Made by a program: the position numbers and the translations under genes
The notes under the pieces: model-generated
What the model saw: the letters and a program-made list of their open reading frames with translations, nothing else
Databases searched by the model: none
What the model was told of the DNA's origin: nothing
Assembly: GCA_029891345.1 (NCBI GenBank)
Contig: CM057009.1
Coordinates: 292,966,966 to 293,030,965 of the forward strand
Source of the DNA: Dryococelus australis
Lineage: Eukaryota > Arthropoda > Insecta > Phasmatodea > Phasmatidae
Direction: 5' to 3'
Length of the DNA: 64,000 bases
Shown: positions 12,340 to 22,675 of the stretch, piece after piece
Position numbering within the stretch: position 1 is the first letter of the stretch
Layout of the letters: every line of letters starts with the position of its first letter

Positions 12340-13713
12340 ATATATAATTAATTAAACATTTAATACCCCAACCTAATATTCTTTTTGTAAACATTGTTGA
12401 AGCAACAGCAGCAGAAGCAATTTTTTCACCAATTGGAGTATTTTTATCTATCATAATTATTTTGCTTCTTTATGTAAAATTTTATCAGCTTCATGTCTAG
12501 ATTCTAAAACTTTATGATCTATACAAGTAATATCGTGATATTTGCATGCTTCATCTAATTTATTTATTCCCGTGGCTCCTTTTTGTAATCTTCAGTATAA
12601 TTTTGTAAATGGTCCACAATAATTATAGCATGGCAAATGCGTTTCAGGTAAATTTTAATTGTTTAATCCCCAATTTATTATACCTTTTCTGCGATGTTCA
12701 GAATTCCAAAATGATAGTGGAATTACATTTAAAACTCTTAGATATCGAATTCATTTTGGATTATTAATAACAAATTCAGAAAAATGTTTGTACAACATAT
12801 TTATTTTCCTTACTTTCTCGTTATAATAATTGTTTTTCTAGCATTTTCTTCACCATTATTAATAACTAATAGTCTATCAATCAACTAACTAACATCGCCC
12901 GTCCAAACATATTCTTTTGGTAAAATATTGTATTTTTTATACCTTCTCCAGATCCAGGAGTTCTTGGAGATATAATTATTTTGAGTATGTTTGGCTCTGA
13001 TCTTGATTATCTTATATAATTATCATAAATTGGTTTAACTATATTTGTGTACCTCCAACTGTTATTAGAGTTTACATTCATTTTTGGATTATATTTTTGG
13101 AATGCAGCATTGGTTAGTAAAATAATATCTCTGAAATTTTTAAAGTCATTATCTGTGTATTCATCTTCAAGAACTGATTGTTTATTTTTGTAAGTAAATT
13201 ATAAAAACCCTTCTGTTATTCTATATTCTTTATTCTTGACAAATAGTTTATCATTATTTATCGTTACTTTTGTATCTCCAATGTAAAAATCAAACTCATC
13301 TCCTCGTAAACCATATTATACTTTAACAACATTTATTCATTTTGAAATTTCTTTTCCGAGATTTATAGTAGAATCAGATGTTGCACACATCAAATTGTTT
13401 ATGGGTATAATGCCCATTTCCTCGTCCAAGTTAGAAGAGTTTTGTTCTGAAATTAATTCTCTTTGAAATGATGTTTCCATTGGTGTTGGTAGATAATCTG
13501 AAGTTTTTGCTGCAACTGGAATTGTTGTTGGTATTAAATTTTTTATTTCCTCGCTTACTTGTTCTACTTTTTTACCAATATTTTGTAATTCGTGAATTAA
13601 TGGTAGTTCTTTATTCTGATTTTTTCATATTCTGTTTCATGATTATTTTTATAATTTCTATATTGTTCAATGAGTAATTTAACTCGAGAAACGTCCTTTG
13701 ATAAATATTTCAT
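12340..13713 (-). pseudogene. PLA2-domain virion protein, decayed
   Basis: It starts MKYLSKDVSRVKLLIEQYR just inside an ATATATAAATGAA box shared with the divergent major capsid gene. The middle contains YGLRGDEFDFYIGDTKV (about 13,270-13,320). The C-terminus is a phospholipase A2-like domain of the parvovirus-coat type: YNYCGPFTKL, a Ca-loop-like segment, then DEACKYHDI with the catalytic His-Asp (12,532-12,537), and SRHEADKI. The tail is EKIASAAVASTMFTKR followed by LGWGIK. This enzyme class lets incoming non-enveloped virions breach endosomes; that function is inferred. There are many stops and frameshifts. Homologues lie at 43,200-44,543 and 30,075-31,053. Confidence 0.85.
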
Positions 13714-13737
13714 TTATATATAATTTTTTTCCTATAG

Positions 13738-13803
13738 ATGAGTTATAAAAGTATTGAGAGTTTTGATAGACAAATTTTTTCCCCCAACTGATCAAACTAT
13801 CAG
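13738..13803 (+). pseudogene. Major capsid protein gene, 5' stub
   Basis: MSYKSIESFDRQIF followed by a frameshifted PTDQT-like block matches the N-terminus of the major capsid gene of Polinton 2 (43,174 going left). Similarity ends at about 13,803 and the remaining 400 or so codons are absent. It is divergent from the PLA2-domain gene, as in Polinton 2. Confidence 0.8.
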
Positions 13804-14014
13804 TGAAAGCTGCTAATAACCTATTTTCAGCTTCTCGATTCAAAATTTCCTGATTCTCTGGAACATCTAAATACTGAACTGTTTCCTCACATAATTAACG
13901 ACATCTATCTGTAAATGTCTGCACATCCTATTTTATGTTTCTGCCTAACATTGTGCAACATGTAATAATGAAATTGCATTGGCTGATTTTCCTTGAATGT
14001 GTCGTTCATCTCAT
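13804..14014 (-). other. Short coding-like segment, unidentified
   Basis: On the minus strand a Met-initiated frame reads MNDTFKENQPMQFHYYMLHN and continues NVRQKHKIGCADIYR before a stop. Another frame continues with AENRLLAAFTDSLIS up to the junction with the capsid stub. It looks like a decayed coding sequence from a different source, joined to the broken Polinton end. I do not recognise the family. Confidence 0.25.
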
Positions 14015-14662
14015 CTGTAGTGCCGCGGGCATTCCACTGCCTTTCCAGTTCAGAGAGAGGACATTTTAATGAAGTAATTTTCGCAACTCATAATAGAGCC
14101 ACGGTGATGAAGGTGTTGGAGTCTCAGTGCAGCTCAGGCGAGTCGTCCCAGGTGGTGATTTGCAGTCTCTGGCATCTACCTCTGAAGTCCCCGTCCTCAG
14201 GCCATGCATGGCATAATAAAGCAACATGAAAGTAGTGGGGAGTAGTCTCCCTCCACCAAGGAGTCAGCGCAAGAGCAGTCCCCCACCAATGAGAAGTCAG
14301 GGCGTGGAGAGTCGCCAACCAATGAGAGAGCAAGGTTAAGGCTTCAGCCAATGAACTGGATCTCTGCACAAGACCCCAAAGTGTGATATTGAAATCATGT
14401 GACGGGAAAATAACATGTGATACAGCGTGTGATTTCAGTAGACATGGGACTAAATTATCATGAAAAACAGGACATATTTCCTGTCAAAAGTGGTTAGTAA
14501 TAGCAGTTGTGCGGTGCTGAAATGACCACAGGCACTATTAGAGTGGATACAGGTTCCTGTTGCAGGCACCACAGAACTTGATAAGTCGCGAAAAATACTT
14601 CATTAAAATGTTCTCTCTCTGAACTGGAAAGCCAGCAGTGTGCCTGCGGCTCTACAGTCCGT
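14015..14662. mobile_element. Foldback (TIR) non-autonomous element
   Basis: The left end CTGTAGTGCCGCGGGCATTCC..CTTTCCAGTTCAGAGAG..TTCATTAAAAT is repeated inverted at the right end (14,585-14,662: ATTTTAATG arm, CTCTCTGAACTGGAAAG, GCCTGCGGCTCTACAG). The arms are roughly 75 bp with a few mismatches. The ~500-bp interior contains three CCAAT-like blocks (14,285-14,360) and no gene. The target-site duplication is unclear. Confidence 0.7.
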
Positions 14663-14740
14663 CGAGGATGTCAGGCAAATCCAGAAGGAGAAAATCGCAT
14701 CTGTTCATGATGACAAGTTTCGTGTCTGGTGAGTGTGTAG

Positions 14741-16005
14741 TCTCATATGATGTCTTTATTATGATTTTGCTAGTTGTATTTCAAGCGGTTCTTAAACTAG
14801 TCAACTATGTTTGTATTTGCTCTTAACTCATACTTACCCTCGGTACTTTCTGTTGTCTAGGGTGATGCCTACATTATGATTTTGTTGGTTGTATCTCAAA
14901 TAGTTAGAAAATTACAGACAACAATGCTTAAATGTGCTCTTAGATCATACTTGACCTTTCAGAACCTTTGGTTTTCCGGGGTGATGCCCATGTTATGATT
15001 TTCGTAACTATGTCTAAAACAGTTCGACAATTACGAACAACTACGCTTATGTGTGAGCTTGAACCTTCGGACTTTTTCTTTGTAATTGGTTATGCCTACA
15101 TTGTGATTATTGTAGTTGTATTTGGATGGTTCGAAAAATACAGTCAACTATTCTTATGTCATACTTGACCCTACTGCCATTTCCTTTTCTTCTGGGGTGA
15201 TGCCTATGTTATGATTTTGTTAGTTGTATTTCAGATGGTACGGAAATTAGAGCCAACTATGCTTATATGTGTTCTTATGTCATACTGGGATATTCGGTAC
15301 TTTTTGCTGTCTGGGAAGATGCCTATGTTACAATTTTGTTAGTTGCATCTCAAATGTTTCGGAAATTACAGTTTATTATGATTATAACCAGGCTTAGGTA
15401 ATTCTTGGCATTTCTGTTCTTATTTTTGTCTGGGGTGATGTCTATGTTACAATTTTGGTAATTGTATCTCAAATGGGTAGGATATTAAAGTCAGCTATGC
15501 TTATAAGAATGCATAGGTCATACTTGATCCTTCTGCTCTTTTTATTGTCGGGTGATGCCTATGTTGTGATTTTGGTAGTTGTATGTCAAACGGTTCGGAA
15601 GTTACAGCTAACTATGCTTTTAGGCATGCTTAGGACGTACTTGAACTTTCGGAAATTTTCATTGTCTTGGTGATGCCTATGTTATGATTTTGGTAGTCGT
15701 AACAAACATGGCTCGGAAATTACAGCCAACTATGCTTATAAGTAAACATAGGTCAATTTTGACCCTTTGGTCCTTTTCGTTGTCGGGAGTGATATCTATG
15801 CGATGATTTTGGATACTATATCTTCAATGATTCGGAAATTATAGCCAACTATGCTTATAAGTATACACAGGTCATATTTGACCCTGCGCCCCTTCTCGTC
15901 GTCGGGGGTTATGTATATGTTACAATTTTGGTAGTTGTATCTCACATGGTTCGGAAATTACAGCCAACTATGTGTATATGTAAGCATACATCATACTTGA
16001 CCAGA
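14741..16005. repeat. ~118-bp tandem array, about 11 units
   Basis: The phrase GTGATGCCTATGTTATGATTTTGGTAGTTGTATCTC (split here across variants) recurs near 14,742, 14,862, 14,981, 15,088, 15,196, 15,314, 15,435, 15,551, 15,670, 15,788 and 15,906, a period of 107-120 bp. Each is followed by CGGAAATTACAGCCAACTATGC and a block ending ACTTGACC. Units are diverged. No open frame spans several units. Confidence 0.85.
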
Positions 16006-16230
16006 GGCTGGCAGAATGTCTTGAAATGGGTTCTCCCCCTTCACACAGAATGCATGAGTGAGAAGTTCACACTTTCGGTAGGACAAAAACTTGATTGGGT
16101 GCACCCAGAGAACACCGACCAGAATGACAGAGCAGGAGGTGCACATCCAAGATGGATGTCGTATACATGAGGGAAAATTGCGCAAACAAGAATTTTTTCC
16201 CCTCGTGAGATCATCCAAGATGGCGGTCGG

Positions 16231-17400
16231 GTGTCCTCAGGTCCTCAGCCGCAAGCCCCTGGTGTTGTAGGGGTCTTCGGGGTGTGGAAACTGATGGGGA
16301 CTTCGGGAATTGGATGCAGATGGAGGCTTCGGTGTGTTGACACAGATGTCATATTGCCGCTCAGCAGTTTTTGCTGGAGGGGGGCTTCGGGCTGTGGACA
16401 CAGCTGCCATATTGCTGGTCAGTGGTAGTAATTTGTCAGATGGGGCTTCGGACACTGCCGCCATTTTGCTGGGCAGTGGTAGTAGTTGGTCAGATGGTGT
16501 TTCAGGCTGTAGACGCAGCTGTCATTTTGTTGGTCAGTGGTAATAGTTGGTCACATGTGGCTGTGGATACAGTTACCATTTTACTGGTCAATGGTTGGAG
16601 GGCTTTGGCATGGTCGCCATGTTGTCATTCAGTGGTTTTGCTGGAGGGGCCACCTTTTTGCTAGCCAGCGTTGGCCGCCATTTTGCTAGGCAGTAGGCAT
16701 AACACCGCAGTTAGCACGGCATGCACCACAGTTTACCTATACAGTGCATTGGACACTACATTGGATGCAATTTTGCTAGGCTGTGCATTGGATGTCATTT
16801 TGCTAGACAGTGCCGACATTTTGCTAGTCAGTGTTGGCCAACATTTTGCTAGTCAGTGTTGGCCAACATTTTGCTAGGCAGTAAGCAGAGCACCACAGTT
16901 AGAACAGCACACACCACAGTTTAGCAAGAGAGTGTATTATATGCTATCATTGGATGTCATTTCGCTAGGCAGTGCATCGGCTGACATTTTTCTAGTCAGT
17001 CCCGCCATTTGGTAGACAGCTAATTGGCAGCCATTTTGCTAGACACTCCAGGCACCATTTTTCTAATCAGTGCAACTTCCAAGTTGGCAGACCAGCTTGA
17101 CAGAGCTGAAAGTTCTGCATTTGCCACCATTTTACTAGACAGTACATTGTCAGCCATCGGGGCTGCGGAACAGACTTGAGCAGGGGGCAGTGTTACGGAA
17201 TGCTAGTGCAGGAAGTAGAGACATTCGGTAGGATGGAAGATTTCAGACGTTTTGGCTGGCCTGGCTAACAAAATGTCCACTGTTGACATGCTGGTTGCCA
17301 AGATGGGCGCCGACGGCTTGCTGGCCCACAAAATGGCCGCCATCAGCTTACTAGCCTGTAAAATGGTCACCGCAAGCTTACTGTCCGACAAAATGGCCGT
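16231..17400. repeat. Degenerate minisatellite with CCATTTTGCTAG blocks
   Basis: From 16,380 to 16,600 a ~55-60 bp unit repeats (CAGCTGCCATATTGCTGGTC, AGTGGTAGTAGTTGGTCAGA). From 16,670 to 17,150 the phrase GCCATTTTGCTAGGCAGTG recurs many times at irregular spacing. From 17,270 to 17,400 the reverse-complement-like AAAATGGCCGCC recurs. The open frames here are repeat-derived. Confidence 0.7.
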
Positions 17401-19046
17401 AATGTTCTGTGATAAATAACGTCATACAAGATGGTAGCCACATCTTCCCAGAGATGCATCCCCAATCCCCGTGCCACAGAATGGCCCTTCTACATCTAGG
17501 CATAGGTCATCGGCACCATGATAGCCGCCAGGAATGATTTCTCAATCTTGCACTATTTGGATGGCATTTTTTCTCAATTTCCACATGATTCATCCAGATT
17601 GCGCAAACTGCCAGCCGCGTTGTGCAAGAACACTTTCTCGAGGGAAAAACGGGAACTTTCGAGGGAAAATGGGGAATCTAGGTGGGAAAAGGGCCAAATC
17701 GGAGGGAAAAAGGGAATTTTTCCGCGAATTTAGCAGTTTTCTGAGCGGATTTGTGCAAAAAATGGGTCGCCGGCTTACTGGCTGCCAAGATGGCGGCCGG
17801 CTTCCCTGATCCCCAATCCCATGTCCTGGAATCGCCCTTTTCTAATCACTAATATCAAATTTGTTTTGTTTTGCGAAGATGGGAGATGTTGCAATGTTGT
17901 GGAATGTGAAACAAAAAACGATTGCTCCGTGAATTAATTGTAATCAAGCCATAAACATCAAATTAAAAACTTTTTTGTCTGTTTGGAAGTTGGAAGTTCT
18001 TTTGTTTTTATATTTATCTTTGCTTTTTTATAGATTTTCCCGCCTTTCCCCGGTACGTTAATGAAATCGTTTGTTAAAAAATACACAACCAAGTGGAAAT
18101 CGATAGTTCCAAATGTTACAATATCAAATCGAAAGCTAGATAACAATAACGAAGTTACTTTAAGGAATTATAACAGAAGCGCAATATTAATGTAGGCATA
18201 TAAATTTCCAAGATCATATCATGTCATCAGCATGACCTACAGTAGAAAAATATCAGTAAATATTTACTTACGCCCAGTTATATAATCCTTTTTTCTTATT
18301 ATTATTTATGATTCACCTTGATAATGAGTTCAAATTTGGCCGTCAGTAACTAAGGTCAATTTGGCTCATTTTGAAACCTTGGTGTTGTTTTGTAATGTAG
18401 GCGCAACCTCAAACTGTTCCAGTGTAGTTATTGATTCCAAATTTGATCACTGTCGTAGGATTTACTTTTCGTAACATAGCATACAGTATCGCATATTTAT
18501 ACTACACTGAATAAATTCTAGCATTTAACTATAATAACATCTTGGAGCTGGTTTGGGTAACTCTGCTGTACCCACAGCTTTATTTGTGGCTGAAATACTT
18601 TCAAGATGCGACAATGCTTATATGAATGATTAGAAATTCAGCTTTCAAAAGCTACAACGTAATTCCATATTACCTTTTCTAATTGTTGTTTGCGAATAAA
18701 ACTGCCTCTATATAAATTTCACCAGAAGGTTTATGAATTGTTAAATAATTGCTTACGTTGGTTTATCTCCAGTTCTGGATGTTTATTGACTACTATAAAT
18801 CATTGTAATGGCATTGAAATTGACACATGAATTAATTTTGACAAAACTATTATATATCACATTGGAAGCAAAAAATGGCGTAGGCATAATAATTTAATGT
18901 GACAGTAAATAACGTAGTGTAGTCAACACGCCAGACTTCCAGAGCTCTGATTTACTTACCAATACATGTTGTGTATAGGTTAAATTTCATTATGGCAGTG
19001 CATGTGTTGAATAAAGCTATACTAGTGAAGCTATATGACGTAAGTA
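17401..19046. other. Intergenic; AAGATGGCGGC and GGGAAAA-rich blocks, no gene
   Basis: 17,635-17,730 is purine-rich with repeated GAGGGAAAA blocks. CAAGATGGCGGCCGG occurs at about 17,787. Beyond 17,820 I see nothing recognisable. Confidence 0.4.
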
Positions 19047-19472
19047 TAGACTGTTCATGGTAAAATGAGCACTTTTGAAAGCTCTGCTTACGATCTACTT
19101 GTATGAACGTTGTATATTCTTCCGCCTTATGAAAAATTAACATTGCCTTGGGCCTCATAATATTATTCATGCGTCGGTCAAATGAAACTGTGAAATTATT
19201 AGAAAAGTAGATATTTTAGCAATCTGCTCATTTTTACACTTTGTTGCACTTGAAAAATGAAACTAAGCAGAAGAAATAATTTAAGTGATCACAAATGGTA
19301 ACCTAACATTTTTTATTCGACGTTAAGATATGGAACTACTTTCCATCCACCGTTACCAACTTTACTGGGCGCATGTCACTCAGTGCGCCCGTTAAGATAT
19401 ATGCAGGCTGGGGTAGTGACTTTTCTGTAAGGTAGATTTCAAAAGTGCTTACTTTATCTTGAACAGCTTTTA
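19047..19472 (+). mobile_element. ~420-bp TIR MITE, copy A
   Basis: The ends are inverted repeats: CTGTTCATGGTAAAATGAGC with ACTTTTGAAAG on the left, and TTTCAAAAGTGCTTACTTTA followed by TCTTGAACAG on the right. The interior shares TTCTTCCGCCTTATG, TTTATTCGACGTTAAGATAT and CACTCAGTGCGCCCGTTAA with the copies at 38.1, 38.6, 39.2 and 57.6 kb. Flanking TA is consistent with a Tc1/mariner-type target. It is non-coding. Confidence 0.85.
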
Positions 19473-19974
19473 TAAATAACTGCACCAGTTCCATTGAACA
19501 CTGCATAATTTTGCAGAACCAGCAGCCACATTCCTTGCAACCACGTGGTAACATAACCTCAATTTCAAAACTGGTGAAGTTTTCTCAGACTTGAAGGTGA
19601 TAAATTATTTATGTCATATATAATAGAAACACCTATTTTACATTTTTCAAGGGACAATACAAAAGTGGCGTATGATATAATAAAATGTAAGGAAAGGGAA
19701 ATGGTTAAAGTAAAATTTCAGACTGGTGTAACTGTTTGTAATACAATTTGTATTTATCCTAAACACAAAAATCAATAAGCAAGAAAGTATTAATATATAT
19801 CCTAACTAATGAACCTCCTTTCCTTTGCATGGATGTAATTAATTTTAATGTATTTATAACGATGTTAGATTGAATGTGGGTATTGACATCTCGTTGATAG
19901 CGATATCATTAGAAATGCACCCAGAAACAAATGCAATACTAGTGAGGCAATTACAAATACACACACATATGCCT
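19473..19974. other. Intergenic, nothing recognised
   Basis: AT-rich sequence between the MITE and the tRNA-headed array, with no motif or convincing frame. Confidence 0.4.
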
Positions 19975-22675
19975 TAACTGGGACTCGAACACAGAACGTC
20001 TCGTATTGTAAGCTAGCGTGCTACCAACTACATTACGGAGGTAGGATTCGGAACGTCAACTTCGAAAGTAATCAATATAAAGTTTTGGTAGACTAGGATT
20101 ATCAACTTCGAATATTTACACCGACATCATTTTTAAAACAAGTGTGAGTCATCATGTCAGATTGCATGGCATACCGTAACACTACTTGTGTGCAGAATTT
20201 GGTGGAAATAGCTTGACCTGATCACGAGATATGGCATTAAAGCTTTAGTTTCTCATTTGGCGCCATCGTACAATGCATCCTAAAACAGGTTCTGTATAGG
20301 ATGCATATCTGATGCTTCTAATAGATAGGTTCTGAAATATGTCAAATTATTTAATACACGAGATAAATTTATCTAACTAATTTATATTGGACCAATTTGA
20401 AAAAAATGTCTGACCAACTTGAATTGTGTAAATTTACAGGCCCAATGTAGTACTATTTGTGTGAAAAATTGGGTGGGAATTAAATGATTGGTTCCGGAGA
20501 TATGGTATAGATGATGCATTTTATAACCTGGCAGTTCCTTACAGAAAGGTGAAGAAAGATTATCTCTATAATCATTCTTAATGCTTCTAATAGATACACT
20601 CAGTAGGTACACAAAGTTTAATTGAAATTAATGAAATTGTTTAATATAAATGGTATACATATCCCAATTATTTGTATTGCAGCCATACTGTAAATAAAGC
20701 CAGACACACTTTAAACACGGCGTACTACAGAACTACTAGTGTGAAAAGTTCAACGGTAATCGGTTGATCGGCCCCGGACATAACAAAAAAGCTCTATATT
20801 CTCATTTGGTAGTTTCTTCATTATTGTAGAACAAAACGGAGACTTATTGGTACGTTCCATGTTTGCCATAGACACGGTTACACATACAGAAGGTTGAAAT
20901 AGTTTGGGGCATGTGGTATACTGACAAAATATTTACATTGCTGTGATTTTGAAAATGTGTGACTATATCGTGAAAAAACATACATTTAGATGGACCACAA
21001 AAGTATAACTTGTCGCCTGAACTTGGCGGCTATCAGTTATTAGTTTCCCGACATAGGACACGAAAACAATTTTTCATGTGGCGCTGTCTTCCAAAACTGC
21101 GGAAAAATGAGCTAATATATTAGTTCATTTCATGATTGCAGATATGTTGTCAGCATGCAAAGTTAGGTTGAAATTGGTTAGATGGTTTCGTAAATATAGC
21201 ATGCTACGCCGAAATGTTTATATAAGCGTTATTATGAAAAAAAGCGCCTGGTCTTCGTAAAACATATGGCCTGCCACAGTGTTACTTGTTTGCCAAATTT
21301 GGAAGGAATATGTTGATTGTTTCCCGAGATTTAAGTCACAAAACCTTACTTATTCATGTGGCATAGCTTCCAAAATGGGTGACAAAACAGGCTCCGGGTG
21401 GATAAATGTGATAATTGTAATAGGTACTGCCAGCATACAAAGTTAAGTTGAATTTTGTTACATGGATTCGTAGATATAGCACATAATATTCTAAATTGAT
21501 TATATGGCCGCCATTTTAAAAGTAATATACTGACCAACTAAAACATGTCAGTTTACATGACCAATTGTAGTATTACTTGAATGTGATATTTGGTAGAAAT
21601 AGGTGATTGTTTCCCGATATATAACAATAAGAATTTATTTATATGTGGCGGTATGTTACAAAATGACGTACAAAAGAGGCTATGTATTCACACATTTATT
21701 GCTTGTAGAATAAATAATAATCTCAGTAAAGCAAGTTTGGTCGAAATAGAACAAACAGTATGGGAGATTTTGCAAATAAACCTGAAATATTTATATAACA
21801 GCCATTTTTATATAAGAAGTGCCTTATCAATTTAAATTATTATTTGTATACCAAATTTGGCAGGAATCACTTGTGTAGTAACCGAGATATAACACAAAAG
21901 ATTTATTTTTCACATTACACTAATGTCCTGTTATAAAATTATCATAATTTAACACATACATCTTGCAGTACCAACTTACCAAGATTCGTTAAGTCTGTTC
22001 AACGGTTCTCAAGATATAATGTAAAAGCTTTATTTTTCCAATACACACTATCTTCCAAAATGGAGAACCAATAATATTGTTGGCTTTTTAAAACAAATGC
22101 TTACATCACGCACTGCCAATGTACCAAATTTGGTTTAAATAAGTGAAATGTTTCCCGAGATATAATGTAAGAACTTTATTTTTTTCAATTTGTAAGATCT
22201 TATAAAATGGAGTACCAATTACATTATGGGTTTCTTGATTCAATGCTTACGTGATGCACTGCCAACGTACTAAATTTGATTTAAATCGGTAGAACGGTTC
22301 CCGAGATATAAAGGAAAAGCTTTATTTCTTCAAGTTGTGTTATCTTCCAAAATGGTGAATTAATACCACTATCGCTTTCTAAACGCGATGCTTATAAATA
22401 AAATGCACTGTTAATGTTCAAAATTTGGTTTATATCGGGTAATTGGTTCATGAGATATGACAATTGCCGCCATTTTGGAATTAAGTACCCGGCGTGATAG
22501 AAAACTATTAAATTTTGTTGTCGTTACTACTAAATACTAAATATGGATCTAGTTTTGTTAAATTCGTTCTCGGGTTTAGAAGTTATTTTTGGGGTGGCAT
22601 GCATTCCAGACAGACATCTAGTTGATTGCATAGGCCTTTCTTTCCTTCGGAAGGCTAAAATAAACAATATTCTTT
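19975..22675 (-). repeat. tRNA-like head plus ~140-bp tandem array
   Basis: 19,975-20,045 read on the minus strand has a tRNA-like layout: an A-box-like TAGTTGGTAGCACG and a B-box GTTCGAGTCCC. Next comes a degenerate array in which a CCAAATTTGGTTTAAATCGG block, then CCCGAGATATAA, then AAGCTTTATTTTTC and a CTTCCAAAATGG block recur. GAGATATA anchors lie near 21,321, 21,467, 21,613, 21,757, 21,877, 22,006, 22,151, 22,294 and 22,446, i.e. 120-152 bp apart; earlier anchors are about 275 bp apart. The array ends with CTTTCTTTCCTTCGGAAGGC, also the end of the repeat at 60.9 kb. Confidence 0.7.

Larger units (their letters stand above)
5224..13803. mobile_element. Polinton/Maverick remnant 1
   Basis: A decayed Polinton with, in order: PolB (+), tail of minor capsid (-), tail of packaging ATPase (+), integrase with chromodomain (-), fibre-like protein (-), adenain-like protease (-), mu-like protein (-), PLA2-domain protein (-) and the first codons of major capsid (+). 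The right limit near 13,803 is where similarity to the Polinton 2 capsid gene stops abruptly. The left limit is uncertain: 5,224-5,700 has AAGCAAATTTAAG/AATCAAGC-type sequence that vaguely recalls the Polinton 2 terminal repeat, but I could not identify a terminus or a target-site duplication. All genes carry stops and frameshifts. Confidence 0.9.

Noticed and set aside
14741..16005. CRISPR-like array
   Set aside because: Units are contiguous and diverged with no constant short repeat and variable spacers, and the DNA is eukaryotic. It is a satellite-type tandem repeat.
16231..16877. Series of Gly/Trp-rich ORFs
   Set aside because: They follow the period of the minisatellite and have no independent coding signal.
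19975..20045. Functional tRNA gene
   Set aside because: A- and B-box-like sequences are present but the arms do not pair well by eye, and a related copy at 59.85 kb heads the same repeat. It is a repeat component.
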